Below, piece by piece: positions 8,150 through 16,101 of a stretch of DNA of 64,000 bases; position 1 is the first letter of the stretch; every line of letters begins with the position of its first letter. A program made the translations under genes and the position numbers. The notes beneath the pieces are model-generated. The model had not been told where the DNA came from and made no database searches. It saw only the letters and a list, made by a program, of their open reading frames with translations. The stretch covers positions 392,009 through 456,008 of the forward strand of contig NZ_JAJISC010000004.1 of assembly GCF_024790395.1 (NCBI RefSeq), written 5' to 3'. The stretch is from Halomonas dongshanensis. Its GTDB lineage: Bacteria > Pseudomonadota > Gammaproteobacteria > Pseudomonadales > Halomonadaceae.

Positions 8150-9649
8150 ATGAATATCCTGTTCGATGAGCGCCTCGACGGTGAGCTAACACGCCGCGAC
8201 AAGCGCGAGGTGCTTAACGCACTTCAGCACGCCGCCCCTACGCTGACGCTGCTCTACCGCGAGGAGGACCTGCGCCCCTTCGAGTGCGACGGCCTCTCCG
8301 CTTACCGGGTGCTGCCCATGCTGGTGGCGCTGCCGGAAAACCTCGATCAGGTCGAAGCGCTGCTCAAGTGCTGCTTCGCGCTCGGCGTACCGGTGGTGAC
8401 TCGCGGCGCAGGCACTGGCCTCTCCGGTGGCGCCCTACCGCTTGAGCAGGGCGTGCTGCTGGTGATGTCACGCTTCAACAAGATTCTCACGGTCGACCCC
8501 GATGCGCGTCTGGCGCGGGTCCAGCCGGGAGTACGCAATCTGGCGATTTCCGAGGCAGCAGCGCCCTACGGCCTCTACTACGCTCCCGACCCCTCCTCCC
8601 AAATCGCCTGTTCGATCGGTGGCAACGTGGCTGAGAACGCCGGGGGCGTGCACTGTTTGAAGTATGGCCTCACCGTCCATAACGTGCTGCGCGTCGACAT
8701 CCTGACCATCGAAGGCGAGCGCATGACGCTGGGCTCTGAAGCACTCGACGCCCCCGGCTTCGATCTGCTTGCGCTATTCACCGGCTCCGAGGGCATGCTC
8801 GGCGTGGTTACCGAGATCACCGTCAAGCTACTGCCCAAACCCGAAACCGCCAAGGTGCTGATGGCGAGCTTCGATGACATCGAAAAAGCCGGGCGCGCCG
8901 TGGGCGATATCATCGCCGCCGGGATCATCCCAGGCGGGCTCGAGATGATGGACCGATTAGCGATCAAGGCCGCCGAGGATTTCCTCCACGCGGGCTACCC
9001 CCTCGACGTCGAGGCGATTTTATTGTGCGAACTCGACGGCGTGGAGGCAGACGTCGACGATGACTGCGCGACGGTACGCGAGGTACTCACCCACGCAGGC
9101 GCAGTCAAGATCCAGCAGGCGCGCGACGACGCCGAACGCGCCATCTTCTGGGCCGGGCGCAAGAATGCCTTCCCCGCCGTTGGGCGCATGTCGCCGGACT
9201 ACTACTGCATGGATGGCACCATTCCCCGCCGCGAGCTGCCGCGCGTACTCAAGGGTATTGCCGAGCTCTCCGAGCAGAGCGGCCTGCTGGTCGCCAACGT
9301 CTTCCACGCGGGCGATGGCAACATGCACCCGCTGATCCTCTTCGATGCCAACAAGGAGGGTGAGTTGGCGCTGGCCGAGGAGGTCGGCGGCAAGATTCTC
9401 GAACTCTGCGTGGCGGCAGGCGGCTCGATCACCGGCGAACACGGCGTCGGCCGCGAGAAGATCAATCAGATGTGCAGCCAGTTCCAGGCCGACGAGCTGA
9501 CCTTTTTCCATAACGTCAAGGCGGCCTTCGACGCTCAGCGCCTGCTCAACCCAGGCAAAAACATTCCGACGCTGGCGCGCTGCGCTGAATTCGGCGCCAT
9601 GCACGTACATAACAACGACTTGCCCCACCCGGAGCTGCCGCGCTTCTAA
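8150..9649 (+). CDS. glcD: Glycolate oxidase FAD-binding subunit GlcD
   Basis: A 499-residue flavoprotein, the usual length for GlcD. The PCMH-type FAD domain carries RGAGTGLSGGALP (near residue 84), SIGGNVAENAGG and GSEGMLGVVTEI; the C-terminal FAD-linked oxidase domain has NVFHAGDGNMHP and SITGEHGVGREK, the latter with the conserved histidine. With GlcE and GlcF it oxidises glycolate (and often D-lactate) to glyoxylate at the inner face of the membrane, passing electrons to the quinone pool. It is the first gene of glcDEFG, divergent from glcC. Confidence 0.96.
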   Translation: MNILFDERLDGELTRRDKREVLNALQHAAPTLTLLYREEDLRPFECDGLSAYRVLPMLVALPENLDQVEALLKCCFALGVPVVTRGAGTGLSGGALPLEQGVLLVMSRFNKILTVDPDARLARVQPGVRNLAISEAAAPYGLYYAPDPSSQIACSIGGNVAENAGGVHCLKYGLTVHNVLRVDILTIEGERMTLGSEALDAPGFDLLALFTGSEGMLGVVTEITVKLLPKPETAKVLMASFDDIEKAGRAVGDIIAAGIIPGGLEMMDRLAIKAAEDFLHAGYPLDVEAILLCELDGVEADVDDDCATVREVLTHAGAVKIQQARDDAERAIFWAGRKNAFPAVGRMSPDYYCMDGTIPRRELPRVLKGIAELSEQSGLLVANVFHAGDGNMHPLILFDANKEGELALAEEVGGKILELCVAAGGSITGEHGVGREKINQMCSQFQADELTFFHNVKAAFDAQRLLNPGKNIPTLARCAEFGAMHVHNNDLPHPELPRF

Positions 9650-9690
9650 GCGGCTTCGCGCTCTGAAAGGCAACGACAAAGATAGCGACC

Positions 9691-10782
9691 ATGACGGATT
9701 TTATGACACCCCAGGATAACGACATCGGTGAAGCGCTATGCGACCAGGTGCGCCACGCCTTCGAGCAGCGCACGCCGCTGCGTATCGTTGGTGGCGACAC
9801 GCGCGCGTTTTACGGTAACGCCGTGGAAGGCGCGCCGCTCAGCCTTGCCGAGCATCGCGGTATCGTCCACTACGACCCGGTAGAGCTCATCGTCACCGTG
9901 CGCGCGGGTACCCCGCTCGAGGCGCTGGAACATACCCTGGCCGAGAATCGCCAGATGCTGCCCTTCGAGCCGCCCCGGTTTGGCCCAGGCAGCACGGTTG
10001 GCGGCGCTGTGGCAACCGGGCTCTCCGGCCCACGGCGGCCGTGGGCCGGTGCGGTGCGCGATTTCGTTCTCGGCACCCGCGTGATCACCCAGGAAGGAAA
10101 GCTTCTACGCTTCGGCGGCGAGGTGATGAAGAACGTGGCGGGCTATGACGTCTCGCGCTTGATGGTCGGCGCTCAGGGAACGCTGGGCGTCATCGCCGAC
10201 GTCTCCTTCAAGGTGTTACCGATTCCCACGGCGCGCCATAGCTTGCGCCTGGCGATGCCGCTCGATGAGGCGCTCAAGACACTCGCCGCGCTCGGCCGCG
10301 AGCCACTACCGATCACCGCAGCGGCTTGGTACGCGTCCGAGCTCTTCTTGCGCCTCGAGGGCGGGCAAAGTTCGGTAGCCGCGACCTGCGAGCGACTCGG
10401 CGGGGACGCTCTCGAAGATGACTTCTGGACGGCGCTGCGCGACCAGCGTTTGGATTTCTTTACGCTGCAGCCGAGTGAATCGCTGTGGCGGCTGTCGCTG
10501 CCGCCCAACACGCCGCCGCTTGCGCTCGACGCCGATGATAGTGCGCAACTCTACGACTGGGGTGGCAGCCAACGCTGGCTCAAGACCACGCAGGATGCCG
10601 TATCTCTACGCGCCGCTTGTGTCCAGGCGGGCGGGCACGCCACCTGCTTCCGCCGGGCAGCGCCCAGCATTGCCCCCTTCACGCCGCTTGACCCGGTGGT
10701 GGCCAAGTACCACGCCAATGTGAAGGCAACGCTGGATGCCCACGGCATCTTCAACCCTGGCCGCCTCTATCCGGCGCTTTGA
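9691..10782 (+). CDS. glcE: Glycolate oxidase FAD-binding subunit GlcE
   Basis: A 363-residue protein with a PCMH FAD-binding domain: RIVGGDTRAFYGN near residue 30, then PRFGPGSTVGGAVATGLSGP and MVGAQGTLGVIADVSFKVLP. It is shorter than GlcD because it lacks the full oxidase C-terminus, as expected for this second flavin subunit. A C-terminal AKYHANVKATLDAHGIFNPG matches the end of the family. It begins 41 bp after glcD and is followed 33 bp later by glcF. The complex GlcDEF needs all three subunits for activity in E. coli. Confidence 0.95.
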   Translation: MTDFMTPQDNDIGEALCDQVRHAFEQRTPLRIVGGDTRAFYGNAVEGAPLSLAEHRGIVHYDPVELIVTVRAGTPLEALEHTLAENRQMLPFEPPRFGPGSTVGGAVATGLSGPRRPWAGAVRDFVLGTRVITQEGKLLRFGGEVMKNVAGYDVSRLMVGAQGTLGVIADVSFKVLPIPTARHSLRLAMPLDEALKTLAALGREPLPITAAAWYASELFLRLEGGQSSVAATCERLGGDALEDDFWTALRDQRLDFFTLQPSESLWRLSLPPNTPPLALDADDSAQLYDWGGSQRWLKTTQDAVSLRAACVQAGGHATCFRRAAPSIAPFTPLDPVVAKYHANVKATLDAHGIFNPGRLYPAL

Positions 10783-10815
10783 CGCTATCCGGCGCGTTGA
10801 CTTAGGAGAGCCGAC

Positions 10816-12051
10816 ATGCAAACGCACTTTACGCCAGCGGATCGCCAGCAGCCGCATATCCAGGAAGCCGAACGCATCCTACGCAGCTGCGTGCACTGCG
10901 GTTTTTGTAACGCCACCTGCCCCACCTATCAGCTACTGGGCGATGAACGCGACGGCCCACGCGGACGCATTTATCTCATGAAGGAGCTGCTTGAAAGCCG
11001 CGATGACGCTAATGACATCACCGCCGAGACGCGTCTTCACCTCGACCGCTGCCTAACCTGTCGCAACTGCGAAACCACCTGCCCCTCGGGGGTCGAATAC
11101 CATAAGCTGCTCGACATCGGCCGCGCCGAAATCGAGCGTCGCGTACCCCGCTCGGCGCCCGAACGCGCTCAGCGTCTAGCGCTGCGCAAGATGCTGGTAG
11201 AGCCTAAACGATTCGCCGCGCTGCTCAAGCTGGGCCAGACGTTTCGCCCCTTGGTGCCGGGTAAACTGCGCAGCAAGATGCCGACGAAACCCGTCGATGC
11301 CGGCGCTCGCCCCGACCCTAGCCGCCACGCGCGCCAAGTGCTGATGCTCGAAGGCTGCGTACAGCCAGGGCTTTCGCCCAACACCAACGCTGCCACGGCG
11401 CGCCTGCTCGATCGCCTGCATATCGGCGTTATCACGGTCAGCGAGGCGGGCTGCTGCGGTGCTATCGACTTTCACCTCAACGCCCAGGAGGCCGGGCGAG
11501 CCCGCATGCGCGCCAATATCGATGCCTGGTGGCCCCACGTCGAACGCGGCATCGAGGCCATCGTTCAGACCGCGAGCGGCTGTGGCGCCTTCGTCAAGGA
11601 GTATGGTGACATGCTAAAGGACGACCCCGACTACGCTGAGAAGGCGCAACGCATCGCTTCGCTGGCCAAGGACATCGTCGAGGTGCTACGCGAGGAGCCC
11701 CTCGACGAGTTGAACATTCACGCCACCCAACGCCTAGCGTTTCACTGCCCCTGCACACTACAGCATGCACAGAAGCTTGGCGGAGCGGTCGAGGGCGTGC
11801 TCACTCGGCTAGGCTTTACGCTGACGCCTGTACAAGATGCCCATTTATGCTGCGGCTCGGCGGGCACCTACGCCATCACCCAACCCGCGCTTGCCACCCA
11901 GCTGCGCGACAACAAGCTCGACGCACTGGAGGCGGGCAGCCCGGAGCAGATCGTCACCGCCAACATCGGCTGTCAAACCCACTTGGCGAGCGCCAACCGA
12001 ACGCCGGTACGCCACTGGATCGAGATCGTCGATGAGGCCTTGGCGTCCTGA
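10816..12051 (+). CDS. glcF: Glycolate oxidase iron-sulfur subunit GlcF
   Basis: A 411-residue iron-sulfur subunit. Two ferredoxin-type motifs lie in the N-terminal part, CVHCGFCNATCP near residue 26 and CLTCRNCETTCP near residue 76, each able to hold a [4Fe-4S] cluster. Two cysteine-rich CCG domains follow, with GCVQPGLSP then EAGCCGAID, and CPCTLQHAQ then LCCGSAGTY. These domains carry electrons from the flavin subunits towards quinone. An AGGAGAG ribosome site precedes the start. The gene is third in the glcDEFG operon. Confidence 0.96.
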   Translation: MQTHFTPADRQQPHIQEAERILRSCVHCGFCNATCPTYQLLGDERDGPRGRIYLMKELLESRDDANDITAETRLHLDRCLTCRNCETTCPSGVEYHKLLDIGRAEIERRVPRSAPERAQRLALRKMLVEPKRFAALLKLGQTFRPLVPGKLRSKMPTKPVDAGARPDPSRHARQVLMLEGCVQPGLSPNTNAATARLLDRLHIGVITVSEAGCCGAIDFHLNAQEAGRARMRANIDAWWPHVERGIEAIVQTASGCGAFVKEYGDMLKDDPDYAEKAQRIASLAKDIVEVLREEPLDELNIHATQRLAFHCPCTLQHAQKLGGAVEGVLTRLGFTLTPVQDAHLCCGSAGTYAITQPALATQLRDNKLDALEAGSPEQIVTANIGCQTHLASANRTPVRHWIEIVDEALAS

Positions 12052-12176
12052 TGGCACGTCCTTGTAAAGCATTCTTCAGGCGTTAACATGCCCTAGCAGT
12101 AAGACTCGTTAGCAAGAGCCACTACCTAAAACCAGTAACAATAACCAGCAACAAGACGTACAGCACAGGAGCTACC

Positions 12177-12578
12177 ATGCAGACTAAAGCGATTCTTTCT
12201 CAGCAGGATACGCAGCAGATTCTCGACGCCGCCCAGCGCGAAGCCGACGCCAACGGCTGGGCCGTGACCATTGCCGTCACCGATGATGGCGGCCATCTGT
12301 TGGGCCTGCGCCGCCTCGATGGCGCCGGGCCGTTTTCAGCCGAGGTTGCCTCTCACAAAGCGCGCAACGCCGCCGTGGGCCGTAAGGAGACGCAGGTGTT
12401 CGAAGAGATGATCAACAATGGCCGCACGGCCTTCGTTACCGCGCCACTGCAGGGGCTGATGTCCGGCGGCGTTCCGGTCATCGTCGATGGTCAGGTGATT
12501 GCGGCGGTGGGCGTCTCCGGCGTCAAGCCGGAACAGGACGTGCAGATCGCCAAAGCGGGCGTGGCGAGCGTGGGCTAG
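12177..12578 (+). CDS. glcG: GlcG family protein at the end of the glycolate oxidase operon
   Basis: A 133-residue protein, the standard GlcG length. It shows WAVTIAVTDDGGHLLGLRRLDG, ASHKARNAAVGR, SGGVPVIVDGQVIAAVGVSG and the C-terminal QDVQIAKAGV. The family is consistently found with glcDEF, but its biochemical role is unsettled; the related HbpS binds haem. It lies 125 bp after glcF behind its own AGGAGC site and before a strong terminator, so it could also be made from an internal start. It is paralogous to the longer protein at 5824-6285. Confidence 0.9.
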   Translation: MQTKAILSQQDTQQILDAAQREADANGWAVTIAVTDDGGHLLGLRRLDGAGPFSAEVASHKARNAAVGRKETQVFEEMINNGRTAFVTAPLQGLMSGGVPVIVDGQVIAAVGVSGVKPEQDVQIAKAGVASVG

Positions 12579-12613
12579 GCCCGCGTTTTGCTGGAGATAA
12601 ATTCCCCAGATGC

Positions 12614-12645
12614 AAAAAACCCCGGATCAATGATCCGGGGTTTTG
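12614..12645. terminator. Bidirectional terminator shared by glcDEFG and the tRNA operon
   Basis: AAAACCCCGGATC (12616-12628) pairs with GATCCGGGGTTTT (12632-12644) across a three-base loop. It is followed by four T on the plus strand and preceded by six A, which is six T on the minus strand, so it can end both the glc operon and the minus-strand tRNA operon. Confidence 0.9.
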
Positions 12646-12662
12646 GAATTCGCTGCGCTTCA

Positions 12663-12739
12663 TGGCGGACCGGACGGGACTCGAACCCGCGACCTCCGGC
12701 GTGACAGGCCGGCATTCTAACCAACTGAACTACCGGTCC
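12663..12739 (-). tRNA. tRNA-Asp (GTC)
   Basis: A 77-base cloverleaf on the minus strand, 5' end at 12739, with acceptor GGACCGG/CCGGTCC, discriminator G and encoded CCA. The anticodon loop CCTGTCACG gives anticodon GTC. It is the last gene of a five-tRNA operon. Confidence 0.96.
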
Positions 12740-12790
12740 GCTACATAAGCGTCTTGCTAAACCATTCAAGAGCTCGTTCAAGGGCTTGAA

Positions 12791-12866
12791 TGGTGGGTGG
12801 TACTGGGTTCGAACCAGTGACCCCCAGCTTGTAAGGCTGGTGCTCTCCCAACTGAGCTAACCACCC
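12791..12866 (-). tRNA. tRNA-Val (TAC)
   Basis: A 76-base cloverleaf on the minus strand, 5' end at 12866, acceptor GGGTGGT/ACCACCC, encoded CCA. The anticodon loop CCTTACAAG gives TAC. Identical in sequence to the copy at 13175-13250 as far as I can compare by eye. Confidence 0.96.
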
Positions 12867-12903
12867 GGGATGTCGACATAACGTCAACTCACAGTAGTCA
12901 TCG

Positions 12904-12980
12904 TGGCGGACCGGACGGGACTCGAACCCGCGACCTCCGGCGTGACAGGCCGGCATTCTAACCAACTGAACTACCGGTCC
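12904..12980 (-). tRNA. tRNA-Asp (GTC)
   Basis: Second of three tRNA-Asp copies in the operon; the 77 bases, including CCA, match the copies at 12663-12739 and 13026-13102. Anticodon GTC. Confidence 0.96.
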
Positions 12981-13025
12981 ACTAAACGATGAGGACGAGA
13001 AAGCGACAATGATAGGCGTGCTGCA

Positions 13026-13102
13026 TGGCGGACCGGACGGGACTCGAACCCGCGACCTCCGGCGTGACAGGCCGGCATTCTAACCAACTGAACTACCGGT
13101 CC
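13026..13102 (-). tRNA. tRNA-Asp (GTC)
   Basis: tRNA-Asp copy nearest the promoter; 77 bases with CCA encoded, anticodon GTC. It follows the first tRNA-Val by 72 bases. Confidence 0.96.
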
Positions 13103-13174
13103 GCTGTAGGCAAAACCCAACTGCAACTTCTCTGTACTGCGACGTGCATTTACGTGCCAATATCACCGAAGCGA

Positions 13175-13250
13175 TGGTGGGTGGTACTGGGTTCGAACCA
13201 GTGACCCCCAGCTTGTAAGGCTGGTGCTCTCCCAACTGAGCTAACCACCC
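13175..13250 (-). tRNA. tRNA-Val (TAC)
   Basis: First gene of the tRNA operon on the minus strand; 76 bases with CCA, anticodon TAC. Its 5' end lies 20 bases after the -10 element of the promoter at 13270-13297. Confidence 0.96.
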
Positions 13251-13269
13251 GCTGGTCACGTGGCGCTGC

Positions 13270-13297
13270 ATTCTACAGAAACTTGGTTGTAAGTCAA
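13270..13297 (-). promoter_or_regulatory. Sigma-70 promoter of the Val-Asp-Asp-Val-Asp tRNA operon
   Basis: On the minus strand TTGACT (13297-13292) and TAGAAT (13275-13270) are separated by 16 bases, close to the -35 and -10 consensus. The start point would fall about 12 bases before the first tRNA. Confidence 0.75.
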
Positions 13298-13588
13298 CAT
13301 AGTGGAGACAACTTTCGTCATCCGTGGCCATCCAACCTACTCCCCTGTCGACCTCATCTCTCGATGAAAAGCCAACGGGTAAAGCCCCTGCCGTTTCAGC
13401 GCGAACGAAGCATGCCGTAACTTCCCCGACGGGTCAATCGAAAAGCGCACGCGCGGGGTATTCTTGCGTTGGTATTATTGCGTTGATAGCGCCTGACCTT
13501 CACTCCAGCGACCGAGCTTGGCGCTCTGCTACGCTTAGCAGGCGGGCGTGAGCTAGCCGCATTCTCAACCCGGCATTCAAGAGGCCCC
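13298..13588. other. Intergenic region between the tRNA operon and the P-type ATPase-like gene
   Basis: About 290 bases between the tRNA promoter and the divergent ATPase-like gene. I see no convincing gene. A second possible minus-strand promoter, TTGACC with CATGCT 17 bases on, lies near 13394-13436, but it is weak. No good Anr site was found before the ATPase-like gene. Confidence 0.5.
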
Positions 13589-15196
13589 ATGGCGCCAGGC
13601 ACGACCTCCCCCCAGGCAACTTGCTATCACTGCGGCAACCCGGTTCCCGCCGGTGCGCCCTGGCGCATCGTGATCGACGCCACTGCCCAACCGCTGTGCT
13701 GCCCCGGCTGCGAGGCGGTGGCACACGCTATCGTCGCCGGGGGCCTTGCGCGCTACTACGCCGAGCGCACGGCACTGCCCGAGCGCCCCGAGGACGGCCG
13801 CCAACACGCTAAGGCCTGGGCGCTGTTCGATGCACCAGAGCGCCAAGCGCGCTTTGTCCAGCGCATCGACGAAGGCGAGCATTGGCGCGTGACGCTGGAG
13901 GTGGCCAACATCACCTGTGCGGCCTGCGCCTGGCTGATCGAACACCGTCTTAACGCCATCGACGGCGTCGTTGCCAGCGCCGTCGACCTTCGCCACCACC
14001 GCTTGCGCCTCGATTGGAACCCAACACGCACGAAGCTCTCGACGCTGCTAGCGGCACTTGCGGGCATTGGCTACGCAGCGCTCCCCTACACCGCCACGCG
14101 TAAGCCCCCACGCCGGGCCCTGACTCACATACTGCGACTAAACGCGCCCGCCGTGCTCTCCCTCGGCGGCGCCTACCTGATCGCCTACCTCACTCGCGAC
14201 CCCAATGCCATTATCGCCGCCGCGCTTTTCACCGCGCTGCTCCTACTCGGCGTGGGCGGCGATACGCTTTTACGCCGCCGCAGCGGCTTTTACGCTACTT
14301 CGTGCAAAGCCCTCCCCTGCACCGCCACGCAGCTACTCGATGACGACAGCGAACGCGTCTTGCCTTGCGATGAGCTTGAGCGCGGCATGCAGATCGTCCT
14401 TCGGCCTGGCCAGGTCGTGCACGCCGACGGCTATATCGAGCGGGGTGAATCGAGCCTCGATGTCTCTCGGCTCACCGGCGAAGGGCTCCCTGTGATGGGT
14501 AAAGCGGGTGAACCGATTCTGGCGGGTAGCCGTGTCATGGAAGCGCCGCTGGTGATGCGCGTGAGCGCGACAGACAAAGAGACCCAGCTTGCGGCTTTGG
14601 ATGCCGCCATCGCCCACGCACGGAAGGCGGTGCATAGGCGCCAGCGCCAGCACCTGGGGGCACCTGTAGTGTGGCTGAGTATGCTGGCGACAGCGCTGGG
14701 CTGGTGGGTCATCGCCCCCGCGCATATTTTGGCGTCCACGCTTGCCGTACTGATCGTTGGCGGCGTGCTTTTGCTTCCAAGTAGCGCAACCTCGCATGCG
14801 ATCGCCTACGCCGCCCTGCGCCAGCGAGGGCTGCTGTTTACTCGCGCAGCCAAGGCGACCGAGAAAGCGCACAAGGGATCTCTGCGTGCCATAGTGCCAC
14901 CCTCGCGCCACGCGCTCGAACGCTTTAACGGCGCCTTTGCGATGGTGCAGGCCGCGCGCTGTGCTAGGCGACGGCAGCAAGGCTTCATGATCATTTTTCA
15001 CGCCATGGCGCTGCCGCTGGCCGCCTTCGGACTGATGTCTCCCCTCACTGCCGTGGCAGGCCTTGCGCTAAGTACGCTGGTCGCGCTCACCACGACGGGG
15101 CGCCTGGCCTTTCGGCTCTCGCGGCCGGTTACCTACCAGCCGGGTTCGTCTCTTTGGCCGCAAGCCAGCGTCTCCTCGCAGGAAACTACGCTATGA
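13589..15196 (+). CDS. CcoI/FixI-like P-type ATPase remnant without the P and N domains
   Basis: This 535-residue protein matches CcoI-type copper-exporting ATPases, which are about 800 residues long, at both ends but not in the middle. It keeps the N-terminal metal sites C12xxC15, the CCPGC motif at 37-41 and C110xxC113 in ITCAACAW, membrane helices, and the actuator domain with LTGE at 295-298. The membrane motif CPC is replaced by LPSSA at 396-400. The phosphorylation loop DKTGT and the nucleotide domain are absent: only about 35 residues separate FTRAAKATEKA (417-427) from the last helix pair at about 466-510. It cannot be a conventional ATP-driven pump. The frame is intact and overlaps the next gene by ATGA, which argues against a fresh pseudogene. 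In pseudomonads this position holds ccoI; ccoNOQP, ccoG, ccoH and ccoS are not in the window. Confidence 0.85.
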   Translation: MAPGTTSPQATCYHCGNPVPAGAPWRIVIDATAQPLCCPGCEAVAHAIVAGGLARYYAERTALPERPEDGRQHAKAWALFDAPERQARFVQRIDEGEHWRVTLEVANITCAACAWLIEHRLNAIDGVVASAVDLRHHRLRLDWNPTRTKLSTLLAALAGIGYAALPYTATRKPPRRALTHILRLNAPAVLSLGGAYLIAYLTRDPNAIIAAALFTALLLLGVGGDTLLRRRSGFYATSCKALPCTATQLLDDDSERVLPCDELERGMQIVLRPGQVVHADGYIERGESSLDVSRLTGEGLPVMGKAGEPILAGSRVMEAPLVMRVSATDKETQLAALDAAIAHARKAVHRRQRQHLGAPVVWLSMLATALGWWVIAPAHILASTLAVLIVGGVLLLPSSATSHAIAYAALRQRGLLFTRAAKATEKAHKGSLRAIVPPSRHALERFNGAFAMVQAARCARRRQQGFMIIFHAMALPLAAFGLMSPLTAVAGLALSTLVALTTTGRLAFRLSRPVTYQPGSSLWPQASVSSQETTL

Positions 15197-15999
15197 CCCC
15201 GAGCGCGCTCGACTTTCCACCGCTCGTCGCGGCGTTTCTGTTCGGCCTTTTGGGCGGCGCCCACTGCATCGGCATGTGCGGCGGCATCATGAGCGCGCTG
15301 ACCTTCGCCGTACCGCCGAGTATGCGCAAACCTATGCGCTTGGCTGGGCTACTCATCGGCTACAACGTCGGGCGAATACTGAGTTATATGAGCCTGGGAG
15401 CGCTGGCGGGTGTGCTTGGCACGATGGTGTCTACCTCGGACACGCTGCGCTACGGCTTGCAGCTCTTTGCAGCGCTGATGCTGATCGCCATGGCGCTCTA
15501 CATCGCCAACTGGTGGCGAGGGCTTGTGCGCATCGAAGCGCTAGGACGCCGCCTATGGCGCTACCTGGAACCGCTGGGGCGACGGCTAATGCCGGTAGTG
15601 CGCGTGCCCCAGGCGATGGCGCTGGGCGCGATCTGGGGCTGGCTTCCCTGCGGGCTGGTCTACGCCATGCTGGCGTGGACACTGGCCGTGAGTGATCCAT
15701 TAATGGGCGCTTGGCTGATGGGTGCTTTCGGTTTTGGCACCCTACCCGCCGTGCTGGCGACCGGCGTCGCCGCGCGCACCTTGCAGGGCTTGATTCGTCA
15801 TCCGCTCACCCGCAGCATCGCGGCCATTGGCATCATTGTGTTCGCCCTATGGCAGCTATGGGGCGTCGCCGCGCATCTAGGAGGTTTCGGCCACCACCAT
15901 CATGGCGGCCTGGACCATACAGAGGAGCACCAGCCTCATCATGAACATACCCCTCACCACGAACATGAACATGAACATGAACATGAACATCATCATTGA
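15193..15999 (+). CDS. SafE/DsbD_2-type membrane protein with a histidine-rich tail
   Basis: About 268 residues from the ATG at 15193, which overlaps the stop of the ATPase-like gene. Six or so membrane helices carry the conserved AHCIGMCGGIM near residue 24 and GWLPCGLVYAM, features of the family often called sulfite exporter TauE/SafE or DsbD_2 that sits next to ccoI in many proteobacteria. Cysteines within these helices fit a metal or redox role. The final 40 residues are very rich in His and Glu (GHHHHGG, then repeated Glu-His pairs), well suited to bind metal in the cytosol or periplasm. The last part is encoded by a tandem hexanucleotide. A role in copper handling for oxidase assembly is an inference from the context. 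Confidence 0.85.
   Translation: MTPSALDFPPLVAAFLFGLLGGAHCIGMCGGIMSALTFAVPPSMRKPMRLAGLLIGYNVGRILSYMSLGALAGVLGTMVSTSDTLRYGLQLFAALMLIAMALYIANWWRGLVRIEALGRRLWRYLEPLGRRLMPVVRVPQAMALGAIWGWLPCGLVYAMLAWTLAVSDPLMGAWLMGAFGFGTLPAVLATGVAARTLQGLIRHPLTRSIAAIGIIVFALWQLWGVAAHLGGFGHHHHGGLDHTEEHQPHHEHTPHHEHEHEHEHEHHH
15961..15990 (+). repeat. Tandem hexanucleotide repeat (GAACAT)5 in the SafE tail
   Basis: Five perfect copies of GAACAT encode five Glu-His pairs at the end of the SafE-like protein. Slippage by whole units would change tail length without breaking the frame. Confidence 0.9.
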
Positions 16000-16069
16000 G
16001 GCTGGCTAGTGGCCCTGCTGGACACAAAGCACTTGTTCTCGGCAGCAGCACACATTAACTTAGGAGACT

Positions 16070-16088
16070 AATTATCACTATCATTTAG
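16070..16088. promoter_or_regulatory. Possible Fur box before the esterase gene
   Basis: On the minus strand this stretch holds ATGATAGTGATAAT and by my alignment matches the 19-base Fur consensus at about 13 positions. It lies 13 bases before the start of a siderophore-esterase-like gene, which fits iron control, but the site is imperfect. Confidence 0.45.
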
Positions 16089-16101
16089 GCGCTATCTGCT
16101 C

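Noticed and set aside
12614..13250. Integrated element at the tRNA cluster
   Set aside because: No integrase, no attachment-site duplication of a tRNA 3' end, and normal genes on both sides.
12575..13331. Small open frames across the tRNA genes
   Set aside because: They run through tRNA sequences and repeat with them; they are not genes.
13324..13551. 75-codon open frame before the ATPase-like gene
   Set aside because: No ribosome site, no recognisable protein, and it overlaps the likely tRNA promoter region.
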